Shown: in pieces, positions 44,544-54,156 of the stretch | Numbering within the stretch: the first letter of the stretch is position 1 | How the letters are laid out: each line of letters opens with the position of its first letter | From: Neomicrococcus lactis | Lineage (GTDB): Bacteria; Actinomycetota; Actinomycetes; Actinomycetales; Micrococcaceae | Direction: 5' to 3' | DNA: 64,000 bases | Assembly: GCF_014200305.1 (NCBI RefSeq) | Contig: NZ_JACHBL010000001.1 | Location: 1,178,001 to 1,242,000 of the forward strand | Notes under the pieces: generated by a model | The model's database searches: none | What the model was told of the DNA's origin: nothing | What the model saw: only the letters and a program-made list of their open reading frames with translations | Position numbers and translations under genes: made by a program

Positions 44544-44695
44544 CTTAGAACCAGCGATGCACTTCTGTGGAAAAGTACGGTCCGGTGGGCGTGAATTCCT
44601 TACTTGTGTATAAGAATATGCTTCCCGTACATATTTTCGAATAAGATGGTTCCGCGTGTCTTACATTTTCTACAAAAACCGCGCCGTCGTGCAGG

Positions 44696-44941
44696 CTATC
44701 CGTCAATAATTCGGTCGCGACCACTTGCCGGCGGGACGTCTTTGCCGAGCCTGCGCTGCTGCGGAACATCCTGGGCGTCGCACACAGCTTCCCATATTTC
44801 GCGAGGCTCAAAATGATCGCCCAACGCTTCATTGACGGTTCGTCCACCCAGGCTCGTCAACGCCAGCTGATTAGCCAAAACGTAGGCGTAGCCGCTTCCG
44901 AACTCGTCTTCCATCAGGGACCAAAAGTTACTTACTCGCAC
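44696..44941 (-). CDS. DUF3046 domain-containing protein
   Basis: 81 aa, GTG start. MRVSNFWSLMEDEFGSGYAY, LALTSLGGRTVNEALGDHFE, PREIWEAVCDAQDVPQQRRL then GKD match DUF3046, a small actinobacterial family regularly found between clgR and recA. Function unknown. A 100-codon frame overlapping it at 44545-44847 is rejected. Confidence 0.85.
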   Translation of the reverse strand: MRVSNFWSLMEDEFGSGYAYVLANQLALTSLGGRTVNEALGDHFEPREIWEAVCDAQDVPQQRRLGKDVPPASGRDRIIDG

Positions 44942-45105
44942 CCTGCCAGTATTTCACGCAGTCTTGAGCAACAGCCGCACAGACCCCACCCCAAGCCCCA
45001 GTGCGCTTAGCCACAAACAACAATGGGCCCACCTCGTTTGCGATGAACCCATTGTTTACTGCTAACCCGCGCTACACCGGTCGCGGTCGCTTGATGTCTT
45101 TGAGA

Positions 45106-45450
45106 TTAGTGACGTGCTGCGAGGTCCTCAGAGAATTCCTCTGGAAGTTCGTCAGGAATAACGGACGTGAATGCCTGCGTCATTTCGGCAGGAACAGTAT
45201 CCGGAATCTGCAGTCCTTCAGCGATCGCAATACGGTCAGAGACCATACGCAACATCACTGAGACGGGCACGCTGAGTGCCTCGCAAATGGAGGACAGTAG
45301 CTCGGAGGAAGCTTCCTTCTGTCCGCGTTCGACTTCTGACAAGTATCCCAGCGAGACACGCGCGCTGTGCGATACCTCGCGCAAAGTGCGGCCCTGACGC
45401 TGGCGGATTTCGCGAAGAACATCTCCGATTTCGTGGCGAAGTACAACCAT
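45106..45450 (-). CDS. clgR: ClgR-type transcriptional regulator (Clp gene regulator)
   Basis: 114 aa from the ATG at 45450, with AAAGGAG 6 nt upstream; the frame extends to 45543 without a ribosome-binding site. XRE-type helix-turn-helix: [60 protein letters not shown]. In actinobacteria the cinA-clgR neighbourhood is diagnostic; ClgR activates clpP/clpC and related genes and is itself Clp-degraded through C-terminal Ala residues. Here the end is EDLAARH rather than a bare LAA. A CGC-N5-GCG site (45591-45601) upstream could be a self-binding site. An AACAATGGG/CCCATTGTT hairpin lies past the stop. Confidence 0.88.
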   Translation of the reverse strand: MVVLRHEIGDVLREIRQRQGRTLREVSHSARVSLGYLSEVERGQKEASSELLSSICEALSVPVSVMLRMVSDRIAIAEGLQIPDTVPAEMTQAFTSVIPDELPEEFSEDLAARH

Positions 45451-45690
45451 CTTCTTCTCCTTTGGGTGGTTGTTTTCCGGAACCGTCATAGCCACATCAC
45501 GCCAACGGACAATGCCGTTTACGGATACTGGCTGCTTGACCATCTGAATAGTCGTCTCCTCTGTCGGTCACCTAAGTGACTGTAGTACAGCGCGGGTTGC
45601 GCCTACTTGACTCAACTCTCGAACTGACTGTTTTGTTCCCTACATACTCCATCACAGGAACTTATGAGAATCCATTGAGGTTTTTCTCAA

Positions 45691-46242
45691 CTACGAGTTT
45701 GCTAGCAAACTCCCAGACTTCATACGTTCCCGGAGAACGGTGAGCGCGGCATCCCGGCTTTGTCGCCGAATACTGGCCCGGTCCCCCGAGAAATGTTGCT
45801 CCACACTACCTGAGCCAGAGGCGTCTGCCCACCCTATGTAGACAGTTCCCACCGATTTCCCATCATGCGCATCAGGTCCGGCAACACCGGTGGTGGAAAT
45901 TCCGAAGTCGGCGCCGCACTTGTCCCGAGCGCCGGCAGCCATCTCTTCAGCGACTTGAGGATCCACGGACCCGCGCTCCGCCAGCAGGTCAGTCGAGACG
46001 CCCAACAAATCAGCCTTGACCGCGTTGTCATAAGACACCACACCACCGCGGAGGACAGCGGATGCTCCAGGAATATCGGCGATGGTGGCGGCGACCAGTC
46101 CCGCGGTGAGGGATTCGGCAGTTGCCACGGTTTTCTTGAGTACGACGCCGCAGCTCACCACGTCTGCCGCAAGTTCAGTTGCGCTGAACTGGTCCGCGCG
46201 AGGTACTTCAGGAGCAGCGTCAGTTGGCTGGGCGGTGGTCAT
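45691..46242 (-). CDS. cinA: CinA family protein (nicotinamide-nucleotide amidase domain)
   Basis: 183 aa from the ATG at 46242. Only the C-terminal CinA domain is present: VATAESLTAGLVAATIADIP, VVSYDNAVKADLLGVSTDLL, FGISTTGVAGPDAHDGKSVG. This domain deamidates NMN in pyridine nucleotide salvage. The start overlaps the pgsA 3' end by 23 nt. It is followed by 240 nt containing the clgR promoter. Confidence 0.9.
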   Translation of the reverse strand: MTTAQPTDAAPEVPRADQFSATELAADVVSCGVVLKKTVATAESLTAGLVAATIADIPGASAVLRGGVVSYDNAVKADLLGVSTDLLAERGSVDPQVAEEMAAGARDKCGADFGISTTGVAGPDAHDGKSVGTVYIGWADASGSGSVEQHFSGDRASIRRQSRDAALTVLRERMKSGSLLANS

Positions 46243-46843
46243 CTGTTTGGTCCTTGCTGATCTTGATGGCCTGGCGCACGTAGTCAATGCCCGTGACCAC
46301 CGTGATCGCCATAGCGATCAGCATGATGATGGTTCCGATCCACCAGAGCCACGAAAGGTCGTGGCTGATGGGAAGCAAGAGAATCGCGATACCCACGGTC
46401 TGCAGAACGGTCTTGAGCTTGCCACCCTTGTTGGCTGGCATGACGGCACGGTTCAGCATCATGAAGCGCATGAGGGTAATGCCCCACTCGCGCACCAAGA
46501 TCACGATGGTGACCCACCACCACAAGTCGTTCGTGATGGACAGCATGATGAGCGCAGCTCCCGTGAGGAGCTTGTCAGCAATCGGGTCAGCGACCTTGCC
46601 GAAGTTCGTGATCAATCCACGTGCCCGCGCAATATCGCCGTCGAGCTTGTCCGTGTACATGGCCACGGCGAACACTGCGAGTGCCCACCATCGCCACGGA
46701 CCGCGCTGCTCCGCGTCCAGAATCAAGAACCAGACGAAGAACGGCACCAACACGATGCGAAGCGTCGTCAGGATATTGGGAAGGTTGAGAGCCGACGGTT
46801 CAGTGTTCTGCTGCTCCCCCGCGGGAACGTTTTGGTTCGTCAC
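46220..46843 (-). CDS. pgsA: CDP-diacylglycerol--glycerol-3-phosphate 3-phosphatidyltransferase
   Basis: 207 aa integral membrane enzyme making phosphatidylglycerol phosphate. The CDP-alcohol phosphatidyltransferase motif D-G-x2-A-R-x8-G-x3-D-x3-D is complete (DGDIARARGLITNFGKVAD then PIADK). About five hydrophobic helices. Starts 9 nt after ftsK in the order ftsK-pgsA-cinA. Confidence 0.93.
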   Translation of the reverse strand: MTNQNVPAGEQQNTEPSALNLPNILTTLRIVLVPFFVWFLILDAEQRGPWRWWALAVFAVAMYTDKLDGDIARARGLITNFGKVADPIADKLLTGAALIMLSITNDLWWWVTIVILVREWGITLMRFMMLNRAVMPANKGGKLKTVLQTVGIAILLLPISHDLSWLWWIGTIIMLIAMAITVVTGIDYVRQAIKISKDQTDDHRPAN

Positions 46844-46852
46844 AGTCTCAGC

Positions 46853-49800
46853 CTATCGGCCCGTCAGATTCCACGCGTCTTCGCTGTCACCGTCGTCGTC
46901 CCCGTCGTAGTACTCCTCGACAACGGGAAGCGAATCGAGATCTGCAGCGACGGCGTCGTACGGGATAGCCGTAGTCTCGGCGCTGTCGAAGTCATCGCCC
47001 GAATCGCGCGGCGCAATGTTGTGGTTGACGTTGGCGTTATCCACCAAAGCGCTTTCGCGCGCGTCAGCGGGACCGGACACCGACGTGGGGTCCCCGCCCT
47101 TCATCGCGGCGAGCACGGCAGGAAGATCATCCGGCTTGACTAGCACATCGCGCGCCTTGGAGCCTTCGGACGGCCCCACGACGCCACGAGATTCCAGCAA
47201 GTCCATCAAGCGGCCCGCCTTGGCAAAGCCCACGCGCAGCTTGCGCTGCAGCATGGACGTGGAGCCGAACTGCGAGGTCACGATGAGCTCGGTGGCCTGC
47301 AGCAAGAGCTCGAGATCGTCTCCGATGTCGTCGTCGATCTCCTTCTTCGGCGCTTGAACCTCAATGTCTTCACGGTATTCAGGCTGGAGCTGCGTTTTCA
47401 CGTGCTCCACCACGGCGTGCACTTCAGATTCTGTGACCCAGGCGCCCTGAACACGCATCGGCTTGGACATGCCCATCGGCAAGAACAGTGCGTCACCTTG
47501 GCCCAGCAGCTTTTCGGCACCAGGCTGATCCAGCACCACGCGGGAGTCAGTCACAGAGGACGTCGCAAACGCCATACGGGATGGAACGTTGGCCTTGATC
47601 AGACCAGTCACCACGTCCACGGACGGACGCTGCGTTGCAAGCACCAAGTGAATACCGGCGGCACGGGCGAGCTGGGTGATTCGAACAATCGAATCTTCCA
47701 CGTCTCGCGGAGCCACCATCATGAGGTCGGCGAGCTCGTCCACGATCACCAAAAGGTACGGGTACGGCTTCATGACGCGCTGGCTGCCAGCTGGCGGACG
47801 CACCTTGCCAGCACGCACGGCCTTGTTGAAGTCGTCGATGTGCTTGAAGCCAAAGTTCGCGAGGTCGTCGTAACGCGTGTCCATTTCGCGGACTACCCAC
47901 TGCAACGCCTCGGCGGCCTTCTTGGGGTTCGTGATGATCGGCGTGATGAGGTGCGGGACGCCTTCGTAGGCGGTCAGTTCCACACGCTTCGGGTCAACCA
48001 TGACCATGCGCACTTCGTCAGGCGTCGAACGCATGAGGATCGAGGTGATCATGGAGTTCACGAAGCTCGACTTACCGGCACCGGTTGCACCGGCCACGAG
48101 CAAGTGCGGCATCTTCGCGAGGTTTGCCACCACGAAGCCACCCTCAACGTCCTTGCCCACACCCATCACCATTGGGTGATCAGTCTTGCGGGCAGCGTTG
48201 GAGCGAAGCACGTCGCCGAGCGCCACAATTTCCTTGTCGACGTTCGGAATTTCAATACCGATTGCACTCTTACCAGGGATCGGGCTCAAGATACGCACGT
48301 CGCTCGAAGCCACCGCGTACGCGATGTTCTTGCTCAGCGCGGTAACCTTTTCAACCTTCGTGCCCGGCTCGAGCTCAATCTCGTAGCGCGTGACCGTTGG
48401 GCCGCGGCTAAAGCCGGAAACCGTAGCATCCACCTTGAACTGGCGAAGGGTCTCCTGCAGGGCTTCAACCACAGCGTCGTTGGCTTCCGTACGTTCCTTA
48501 TGGACCGGACCGGTAGGCAACAGTTCAGCGCCTGGCAACGTGTAGGTGACGTCGCCGGAAAGCTGCAATTGCTCGCTGCGCTGCGGGATAGGAGGACCGA
48601 ACGACGGCGACGCAGCGATCGCTTCGCTGCTCTCTTGCGCAGCGCTTGGCTGAGCATTTCCGGCACCGGAGCCGAGCCCTACCTGACGCTTGATGTCTTC
48701 CATCGCTTGCTCGTCGCGCGTGGGGCGGCGAACTCCCGGCGGAATGGCAGGGGCTGCAGGAGCCTCGTCTTCGCTCTCACCAGCGGAATGTTCGAAGTCA
48801 TTCGCGCCGTCGTAAGCTTCGTCGTCGTAATCCTTCGTGTTTCTCGGCGTACGGCCCAACACCGTCGTGGGAGCCTCTGAACGGCGCGCGTTGAGGGCCT
48901 GGGTGGGAGCGTCGTCGTCGCGATCGTCGATCACGGCACGGTCATATGCCGGCGTAACCTCACCGTCGACGGCGGAAATCGATGCGTCGTCGTCGTCAGA
49001 ATCCTTGCCGAACCACTTGAACTTCTTGCGTGGCTTCTGCGGCTTCTTGCCATCCTTGGCGTCGTCGCCGTAGAGGTAAGACTGATCGTGCGGCTCCGTG
49101 CCGTCAGCGTTGAGCGCTTCGTCGCCGTTCAAGTCGCTGCGCGCACGGCGGCTCTCGATGTCCTCAGGGCTCTGGCCCATGATGCGCTCGTAGCCCGCGC
49201 GCAAGCGGCGCGGAATGTGGCGGAAAGGCGTGGCTGTGACAATGAGAAGGGCCAAGAACGCCAACACAATGTTGAGGACCAGAACGCCCCATTTAGTGAT
49301 CAGCGCACCAAGCGGAACGGTGGCGAGATAGCCCACCACGCCGCCACCTTCAAGCAAATTCAAGAAGGAATCGGAGATGGACAACATGCCGCCGTTGACG
49401 TGGGCGATGCCAGCGCCGGCGATGGTGCCCAGCGTGAGGCCGATGCCAATGCGGTTGTTGGCGGCGTGATTCTCCGGGTAACGGAAGAGTCGGGCAGCAC
49501 CAATGAAGAGGAAGAACGGGACGACGACGGCCATCCAGCCGAGCGTGCCAGCGGCAACGTTGTGAACGCCCTGGCCGAACCAGCCAACGCCACGCAATCC
49601 CCACCACTCGACGAGAGCGATGAGGACAGCAATGACCACGAGGAACAGAGCGGTGCCGTCACGGCGGACGTCAAGATCAGGACGGACGTCTCGGCCGATC
49701 TGCCGGAACGCACCGCCCACCACTCGAGCTATGCCCAGCCAGAGGGATCGGATCCATCGCAAAACCAATGGAAGATCATGCTGGTCAGCGGGCATTTCAG

Positions 49801-49975
49801 TCACCTTCGCGGATCGGGATGACGTGCTGCGCCCCGCGGACCCGCCTGAGCCCGACGCATTTTTCGCGCCGGAACGTGACGTGGAGCCGCGCGAAGAGCC
49901 AGCGTTCCCCTGTCGAGAAGCTGGTGTTTTTCGCTCAGCGGTTCTGGTGGAACCGTTAGAAGTAAGCGTCGCCAT
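46853..49975 (-). CDS. ftsK: DNA translocase FtsK
   Basis: 1040 aa from the ATG at 49975. A basic Ser/Gly tail, about four membrane helices (residues 105-265), an acidic low-complexity linker (to about 480), then the motor: Walker [17 protein letters not shown] (about 627), Walker [14 protein letters not shown] (about 741), and the gamma winged-helix domain for KOPS/XerD contact ([20 protein letters not shown], about 890-945). Pumps chromosome ends through the septum. The C-terminus adds an acidic tail ([16 protein letters not shown]). Confidence 0.96.
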   Translation of the reverse strand: MATLTSNGSTRTAERKTPASRQGNAGSSRGSTSRSGAKNASGSGGSAGRSTSSRSAKVTEMPADQHDLPLVLRWIRSLWLGIARVVGGAFRQIGRDVRPDLDVRRDGTALFLVVIAVLIALVEWWGLRGVGWFGQGVHNVAAGTLGWMAVVVPFFLFIGAARLFRYPENHAANNRIGIGLTLGTIAGAGIAHVNGGMLSISDSFLNLLEGGGVVGYLATVPLGALITKWGVLVLNIVLAFLALLIVTATPFRHIPRRLRAGYERIMGQSPEDIESRRARSDLNGDEALNADGTEPHDQSYLYGDDAKDGKKPQKPRKKFKWFGKDSDDDDASISAVDGEVTPAYDRAVIDDRDDDAPTQALNARRSEAPTTVLGRTPRNTKDYDDEAYDGANDFEHSAGESEDEAPAAPAIPPGVRRPTRDEQAMEDIKRQVGLGSGAGNAQPSAAQESSEAIAASPSFGPPIPQRSEQLQLSGDVTYTLPGAELLPTGPVHKERTEANDAVVEALQETLRQFKVDATVSGFSRGPTVTRYEIELEPGTKVEKVTALSKNIAYAVASSDVRILSPIPGKSAIGIEIPNVDKEIVALGDVLRSNAARKTDHPMVMGVGKDVEGGFVVANLAKMPHLLVAGATGAGKSSFVNSMITSILMRSTPDEVRMVMVDPKRVELTAYEGVPHLITPIITNPKKAAEALQWVVREMDTRYDDLANFGFKHIDDFNKAVRAGKVRPPAGSQRVMKPYPYLLVIVDELADLMMVAPRDVEDSIVRITQLARAAGIHLVLATQRPSVDVVTGLIKANVPSRMAFATSSVTDSRVVLDQPGAEKLLGQGDALFLPMGMSKPMRVQGAWVTESEVHAVVEHVKTQLQPEYREDIEVQAPKKEIDDDIGDDLELLLQATELIVTSQFGSTSMLQRKLRVGFAKAGRLMDLLESRGVVGPSEGSKARDVLVKPDDLPAVLAAMKGGDPTSVSGPADARESALVDNANVNHNIAPRDSGDDFDSAETTAIPYDAVAADLDSLPVVEEYYDGDDDGDSEDAWNLTGR

Positions 49976-50058
49976 ACGCGCCACGCTACCCCTGATGGCA
50001 AGTATTTCCGCGAATTTACACGCCCTTCGAGCGAACTCTCAGGGCATGCAAGCGGCGA

Positions 50059-51765
50059 CTAGACCTCGAGAACAACCGGCACGATCATTGGGCGACGGCG
50101 CAATTTGCGAGCCACCCAGGTGCCGATCGTGCGGCGAACCACTTGCTGCAATTGGTGCGCGGTGTGGTCCGGATTGTTGGTCACAGCCTCTTCGAGAGCC
50201 TGTGCAATCTTCGGCTTGATCTCATCAAAGACGGAATCGTCTTCAGCCACGCCACGTGCGTGGATGTCTGGGCCGGAGACGATCGTGCCGGTCTGACGGT
50301 TGACCACGGAGATGACCGAGATGAAGCCCTCTTCGCCAAGCGTGCGGCGGTCCTTGAGGTCATCATCCGTGATGGAACCAACGTTGGAGCCATCCACGTA
50401 GATGAAGCCGCAATCCACTTGACCCACCAGGCGGGCGTTGCCGTCCTTGAGGTCAATGACAGAGCCGTCTTCACACAAGAGCACGCGTTTGGGATCGATA
50501 CCTGATTCCACGGCAAGCTTGCCGTTGGCGGCCAAGTGACGGGTTTCGCCGTGCACTGGCATGACGTTCTTTGGCTTGAGGATGTTGTAGCAGTACAACA
50601 GTTCGCCTGCCGATGCGTGACCGGAGACGTGCACCTTCGCGTTGCCCTTGTGAACAACGTCTGCGCCCAAACGAATCAGACCGTTGATCACGCGGAAGAC
50701 CGCGTTTTCGTTGCCTGGAATCAACGAGCTGGCCAAGATGACGGTGTCGCCTTCATTGACCTGGATCTTGTGATCGCCGTTGGCCATGCGGGAAAGCGCG
50801 GCCATCGGTTCGCCCTGAGAACCCGTGGACATGAGGACTACTTGCTCGTCCGGCAAGCGATCCACGTGCTTGAGGTCAACCAAGATATTCGCTGGGACGT
50901 GCAGGTAGCCGAGCTTCTCGGCGATCTGCATATTACGGACCATCGAGCGGCCCACGAATGCAACCTTGCGGCCATGCATGTGAGCGGCGTCGAGCACTTG
51001 CTGCACGCGGTGTACGTGAGAGCTAAAGGAAGCCACGATGATGCGGCGCTTCGCGCGGCCAAAGATGCCCTGAAGTACTGGGCCAATTTCCTTTTCGGCC
51101 GTAGTGAAGCCGGGGACATCGGCGTTCGTGGAGTCCGGCATGAACAAGTCCACGCCTTCTTCGCCGAAACGAGCGAAAGCGCGCAAGTCAGTGATGCGGC
51201 CGTCAAGAGGGAGCTGGTCCATCTTGAAGTCGCCCGTGTGCAGAACGGAACCAGCCTCGGTGCGGATGAGCACGGCAAGAGCGTCGGGGATCGAGTGGTT
51301 CACCGCGGCGAACTCGCACTCGAACGGGCCGAACTGCTCCACATCGCCTTCACGCACAGTAAGAGTGAACGGACGAATCTTGTGCTCTTGAAGCTTAGCT
51401 TCCACGAGTGCAAGGGTCAGCTGGGAGCCCACGAGTGGGATGTCTGCCTTGAGACGAAGCAAATATGGAACCGCACCGATGTGGTCCTCGTGGCCGTGCG
51501 TCAGAACGACGGCGACGATGTCTTCGAGACGGTCGTGAATGTAGGAAATGTCCGGCAGGATCAAGTCCACGCCGGGCTGATATTCCTCGGGGAACAGCAC
51601 GCCGCAGTCAACGATGAGCAGTTTTCCGTTGAGCTCGAAGACGGCCATGTTGCGGCCGATCTCTCCGAGACCGCCGAGCGCAACGATGCGCATGGTGCCA
51701 TTTTCTAGCTTTGGTGGCGCGTTAAGGCGACCGGTGTCGGCGAAACCCGCAGCGGTTTGTGTCAT
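50059..51765 (-). CDS. rnj: Ribonuclease J
   Basis: 568 aa metallo-beta-lactamase/beta-CASP nuclease with endo- and 5'-exonuclease activity on RNA. Zinc motif LTHGHEDHIGAVPYLL, HTGDFKMDQLPLDGRITDL, beta-CASP HVSGHASAGELL and MPVHGETRHLAAN. Normal length for actinobacterial RNase J, lacking the large extensions of plant or archaeal forms. It lies 17 nt downstream of dapA. Confidence 0.95.
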   Translation of the reverse strand: MTQTAAGFADTGRLNAPPKLENGTMRIVALGGLGEIGRNMAVFELNGKLLIVDCGVLFPEEYQPGVDLILPDISYIHDRLEDIVAVVLTHGHEDHIGAVPYLLRLKADIPLVGSQLTLALVEAKLQEHKIRPFTLTVREGDVEQFGPFECEFAAVNHSIPDALAVLIRTEAGSVLHTGDFKMDQLPLDGRITDLRAFARFGEEGVDLFMPDSTNADVPGFTTAEKEIGPVLQGIFGRAKRRIIVASFSSHVHRVQQVLDAAHMHGRKVAFVGRSMVRNMQIAEKLGYLHVPANILVDLKHVDRLPDEQVVLMSTGSQGEPMAALSRMANGDHKIQVNEGDTVILASSLIPGNENAVFRVINGLIRLGADVVHKGNAKVHVSGHASAGELLYCYNILKPKNVMPVHGETRHLAANGKLAVESGIDPKRVLLCEDGSVIDLKDGNARLVGQVDCGFIYVDGSNVGSITDDDLKDRRTLGEEGFISVISVVNRQTGTIVSGPDIHARGVAEDDSVFDEIKPKIAQALEEAVTNNPDHTAHQLQQVVRRTIGTWVARKLRRRPMIVPVVLEV

Positions 51766-51782
51766 TCGAGAGAATTACCTTT

Positions 51783-52700
51783 CTAGATCTCCCATCCGGC
51801 CTCACGTAGGTCAGCCAGAACGGGTTGTAGTTCCGCGTCCGAAGGTTGCACAAGCGGCAACCGAACCACGGCGTTCGGCAACACGTGCTGCCGATGAAGA
51901 ATAGTTTTGGCAGCGACAGCACCCTGAATGTGGGTCATGATGGCGCGCTGCACGGGGTCAAGCTGGAAGTGCAGCTTGCGAGCGGTTGCAAGGTCGCCAG
52001 AGTGCATGGCGTCAACCAGCTGGCGGTACTGCTGCGTAGCGACGTGGGCCGTCACACTGACGAGGCCTACGGCGCCGGCTGCCATGAGAGGCAATGTGAG
52101 TCCGTCGTCTCCCGAGTAGTAGTCGAGATCCGTCTGGGCCATCACGCGGGTGGTGGCGAGGTAGTCCGCCTTCGCGTCCTTGACGGCCTTGATGTTCGGA
52201 TGCTCGGCCAAGCGAATAAGGGTTTCCGAGCTGATCGCGATGCCGGAACGTCCCGGAATGTCATAGACCATGACGGGGAGATCCGTGGCGGATGCGATGG
52301 TTTCGAAGTGCGCCTGAACGCCAGCCTGGCTGGGCTTGTTGTAGTACGGCGTCACGATCAACAGGCCGTGAACACCCAAGTCAGCAGCTCTCTTAGACAA
52401 GCTCACGGAGTGGGCCGTGTCATTGGTGCCAGTTCCCGCAATCACCTTCGCGCGGTCACCAACAGCCTCAAGGACGGCCTTGAACATGCCGAGGTTTTCT
52501 TCGTCGGTCAGGGTAGAGGTTTCACCCGTGGTGCCCGTGACGACCAGCGAATCACACCCGTCATCGACAAGCTTCGACGCCAACTTCTGAGCCTCGTTGT
52601 AGTCAACCGCACCGTCAGTGGTGAACGGAGTGACCATCGCAACCGAGAGGGTGCCAAAAGTGTAGTCGTACTTGATCGAAGAAGTTTGAGAATCGGCCAT
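51783..52700 (-). CDS. dapA: 4-hydroxy-tetrahydrodipicolinate synthase
   Basis: 305 aa from the ATG at 52700, with GGAG just before. First committed step to DAP and lysine: condenses pyruvate and aspartate semialdehyde. TGTTGETSTLTDEE, VTPYYNKPSQ with the Tyr, and the Schiff-base lysine in IKAVKDAKADY. A supplier of lysine, which is of interest given the Pls-like locus, although the two are far apart. No lysine riboswitch seen. Operon dapA-rnj. Confidence 0.95.
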   Translation of the reverse strand: MADSQTSSIKYDYTFGTLSVAMVTPFTTDGAVDYNEAQKLASKLVDDGCDSLVVTGTTGETSTLTDEENLGMFKAVLEAVGDRAKVIAGTGTNDTAHSVSLSKRAADLGVHGLLIVTPYYNKPSQAGVQAHFETIASATDLPVMVYDIPGRSGIAISSETLIRLAEHPNIKAVKDAKADYLATTRVMAQTDLDYYSGDDGLTLPLMAAGAVGLVSVTAHVATQQYRQLVDAMHSGDLATARKLHFQLDPVQRAIMTHIQGAVAAKTILHRQHVLPNAVVRLPLVQPSDAELQPVLADLREAGWEI

Positions 52701-52794
52701 GACTCCAACGTTACACGGGACCGCCTCCAATCTCCCGCACCAGAGCCGCCCTTGTGGGACGTATTACGGCGGCATTCTTCACTACAGTAGTGAT

Positions 52795-54063
52795 GTGGCT
52801 ACCTCGAGACTGACCGGCGTTGATGTTGCTCGAGGTCTCGCACTGATCGGCATGTTTGCCACGCACGTGATGCCACTCGTGGATATGAGCGGCTCGGAAA
52901 AGACACCCACCTGGGTGGCGTACCTATTCGCGGGCAAGTCCGCGGCACTCTTTGCAACGCTCGCCGGAGTGGGCCTCGCGCTGCTTACAGCTAGAGCTTG
53001 GAGAGCCCGAAACAGCGCCAGCAAAGGCAAAGCTGGCAGATCCTCATCACGCAATTCTGCAAGTACATCGCCCACCAGCCTTAGTGCAGCGCGAAAATCA
53101 ATTGCCGTTCGGGCGCTCAGCATCATGGTTCTCGGGTTCCTCGCCGGCGAGTTCTCCAGCGGAATCGCCGTCATTTTGGTGCACTACGGCGTGCTGTTCC
53201 TCATGGCGTTGCTCTTGATTCAATGCAGTATCAAGCAATTGCTGTGGCTGGGTTCGGGGTGGCTATTACTCTCCCCCATCGCACTGTTTTTTGCCCGGGC
53301 GTGGGCCTATGACAATGTTGCCCCGTACCGCACTTCCGGTCCGGTCCTCATGGATCTCCTCCGTCCGGAAACGCTGCTGGCAGATCTCTTCGCCACTGGT
53401 TACTACCCGCTGATCGTCTGGCCGACGTATCTCATAGCCGGGCTCGCGGTGGGGCGGTTGCTCCACGAAAACCCTGGTTCATGGAGGCTGCCTTGGCAGC
53501 TTGTCCGTGTGGGATTCGCGATGACATTTGTTGCATACCTGGCCTCATGGACCATCGTGAACCGAAACTGGGCTCACGTCGCGGAGGCTGCCGAGGTGAG
53601 GAGCCAAGACCTTCAATCAGCCCTTGTCTCAGGTCAAGGACTCAACTCGCTCGAATTTACTCCGTGGTGGTTCATCTCCTCCGCGCCGCACGCTGGTACG
53701 CAACTGGAGCTGCTGCTCACCCTCGGCACCTCGTTGTTGGTCTTGGGCCTCTGCCTCATCCTTTGCCGATCTCTGGAGACAGGTCTCAAACAAGTCGGCG
53801 ACGCACTCCTATGGCCATTAGCCGGAGCTGGCACTACAACGCTCACTTTGTACGTGGGCCACATCGTTGCCCTTGACGTCTTTTCCACGGGTTTCGCGTC
53901 CCTGGAACCGATTCATCGCTGGATCTTGCTGGTAGTGATCGCCCTTCTCTTCGGCGTCTTCGTGAAGGCAAAACAAGTGCGAGGGCCGCTGGAGTGGATG
54001 ATCCACTCACTCGCGACCCTCGCATCTGGTCAAGACACCGGCTCAAAAACTCGCCGGGGATAG
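52795..54063 (+). CDS. DUF418/HGSNAT-like multi-pass membrane protein
   Basis: 422 aa from the GTG at 52795 (VATSRLTGVDVARGLALIGM). About ten hydrophobic helices. RLTGVDVARGLALIGMFATH is the start pattern of the DUF418 and heparan-alpha-glucosaminide acetyltransferase-like families, and the C-terminal AGAGTTTLTLYVGHIVALDV fits as well. A Ser/Lys/Arg loop (about 68-100) separates helices 2 and 3. Possible transmembrane acyl transfer; substrate unknown. TACAGT is 6 nt before the GTG (leaderless). The stop codon is part of the first unit of a 20-nt repeat. Confidence 0.78.
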   Translation: MATSRLTGVDVARGLALIGMFATHVMPLVDMSGSEKTPTWVAYLFAGKSAALFATLAGVGLALLTARAWRARNSASKGKAGRSSSRNSASTSPTSLSAARKSIAVRALSIMVLGFLAGEFSSGIAVILVHYGVLFLMALLLIQCSIKQLLWLGSGWLLLSPIALFFARAWAYDNVAPYRTSGPVLMDLLRPETLLADLFATGYYPLIVWPTYLIAGLAVGRLLHENPGSWRLPWQLVRVGFAMTFVAYLASWTIVNRNWAHVAEAAEVRSQDLQSALVSGQGLNSLEFTPWWFISSAPHAGTQLELLLTLGTSLLVLGLCLILCRSLETGLKQVGDALLWPLAGAGTTTLTLYVGHIVALDVFSTGFASLEPIHRWILLVVIALLFGVFVKAKQVRGPLEWMIHSLATLASGQDTGSKTRRG

Positions 54064-54120
54064 TTCCATACGTCGTCAGTTAGTTCCGTACGCATAAGGT
54101 TAGTTCCAGACATAGTCGGT
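54061..54120 (+). repeat. Three tandem 20-nt direct repeats (TAGTTCC units)
   Basis: Units at 54061-54080, 54081-54100 and 54101-54120 each begin TAGTTCC and end GT; the first 12 nt are TAGTTCCATACG, TAGTTCCGTACG and TAGTTCCAGACA. Period is exactly 20 nt. The first unit contains the stop codon of the DUF418-like gene. Lies in a convergent intergenic gap. Confidence 0.75.
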
Positions 54121-54156
54121 GCCTACTGGGCCTGGCCGGCTGAGTCTACGCGAACG

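Noticed and set aside
44638-44660. LexA box upstream of recA
   Set aside because: CGAA and GTTC elements near 44640 have the wrong spacing for CGAAC-N4-GTTCG.
44545-44847. 100-codon minus frame overlapping the DUF3046 gene
   Set aside because: Overlaps DUF3046 in another frame; DUF3046 matches its family and position.
47354-48880. 508-codon plus-strand open frame inside ftsK
   Set aside because: Antisense to the FtsK motor domain, no family likeness.
51846-52790. 314-codon plus-strand open frame opposite dapA
   Set aside because: dapA has all catalytic residues; the opposite frame does not resemble any protein.
54061-54120. CRISPR-like array
   Set aside because: Units are 20 nt with only 7-12 conserved bases, no spacers of normal length, no cas genes.
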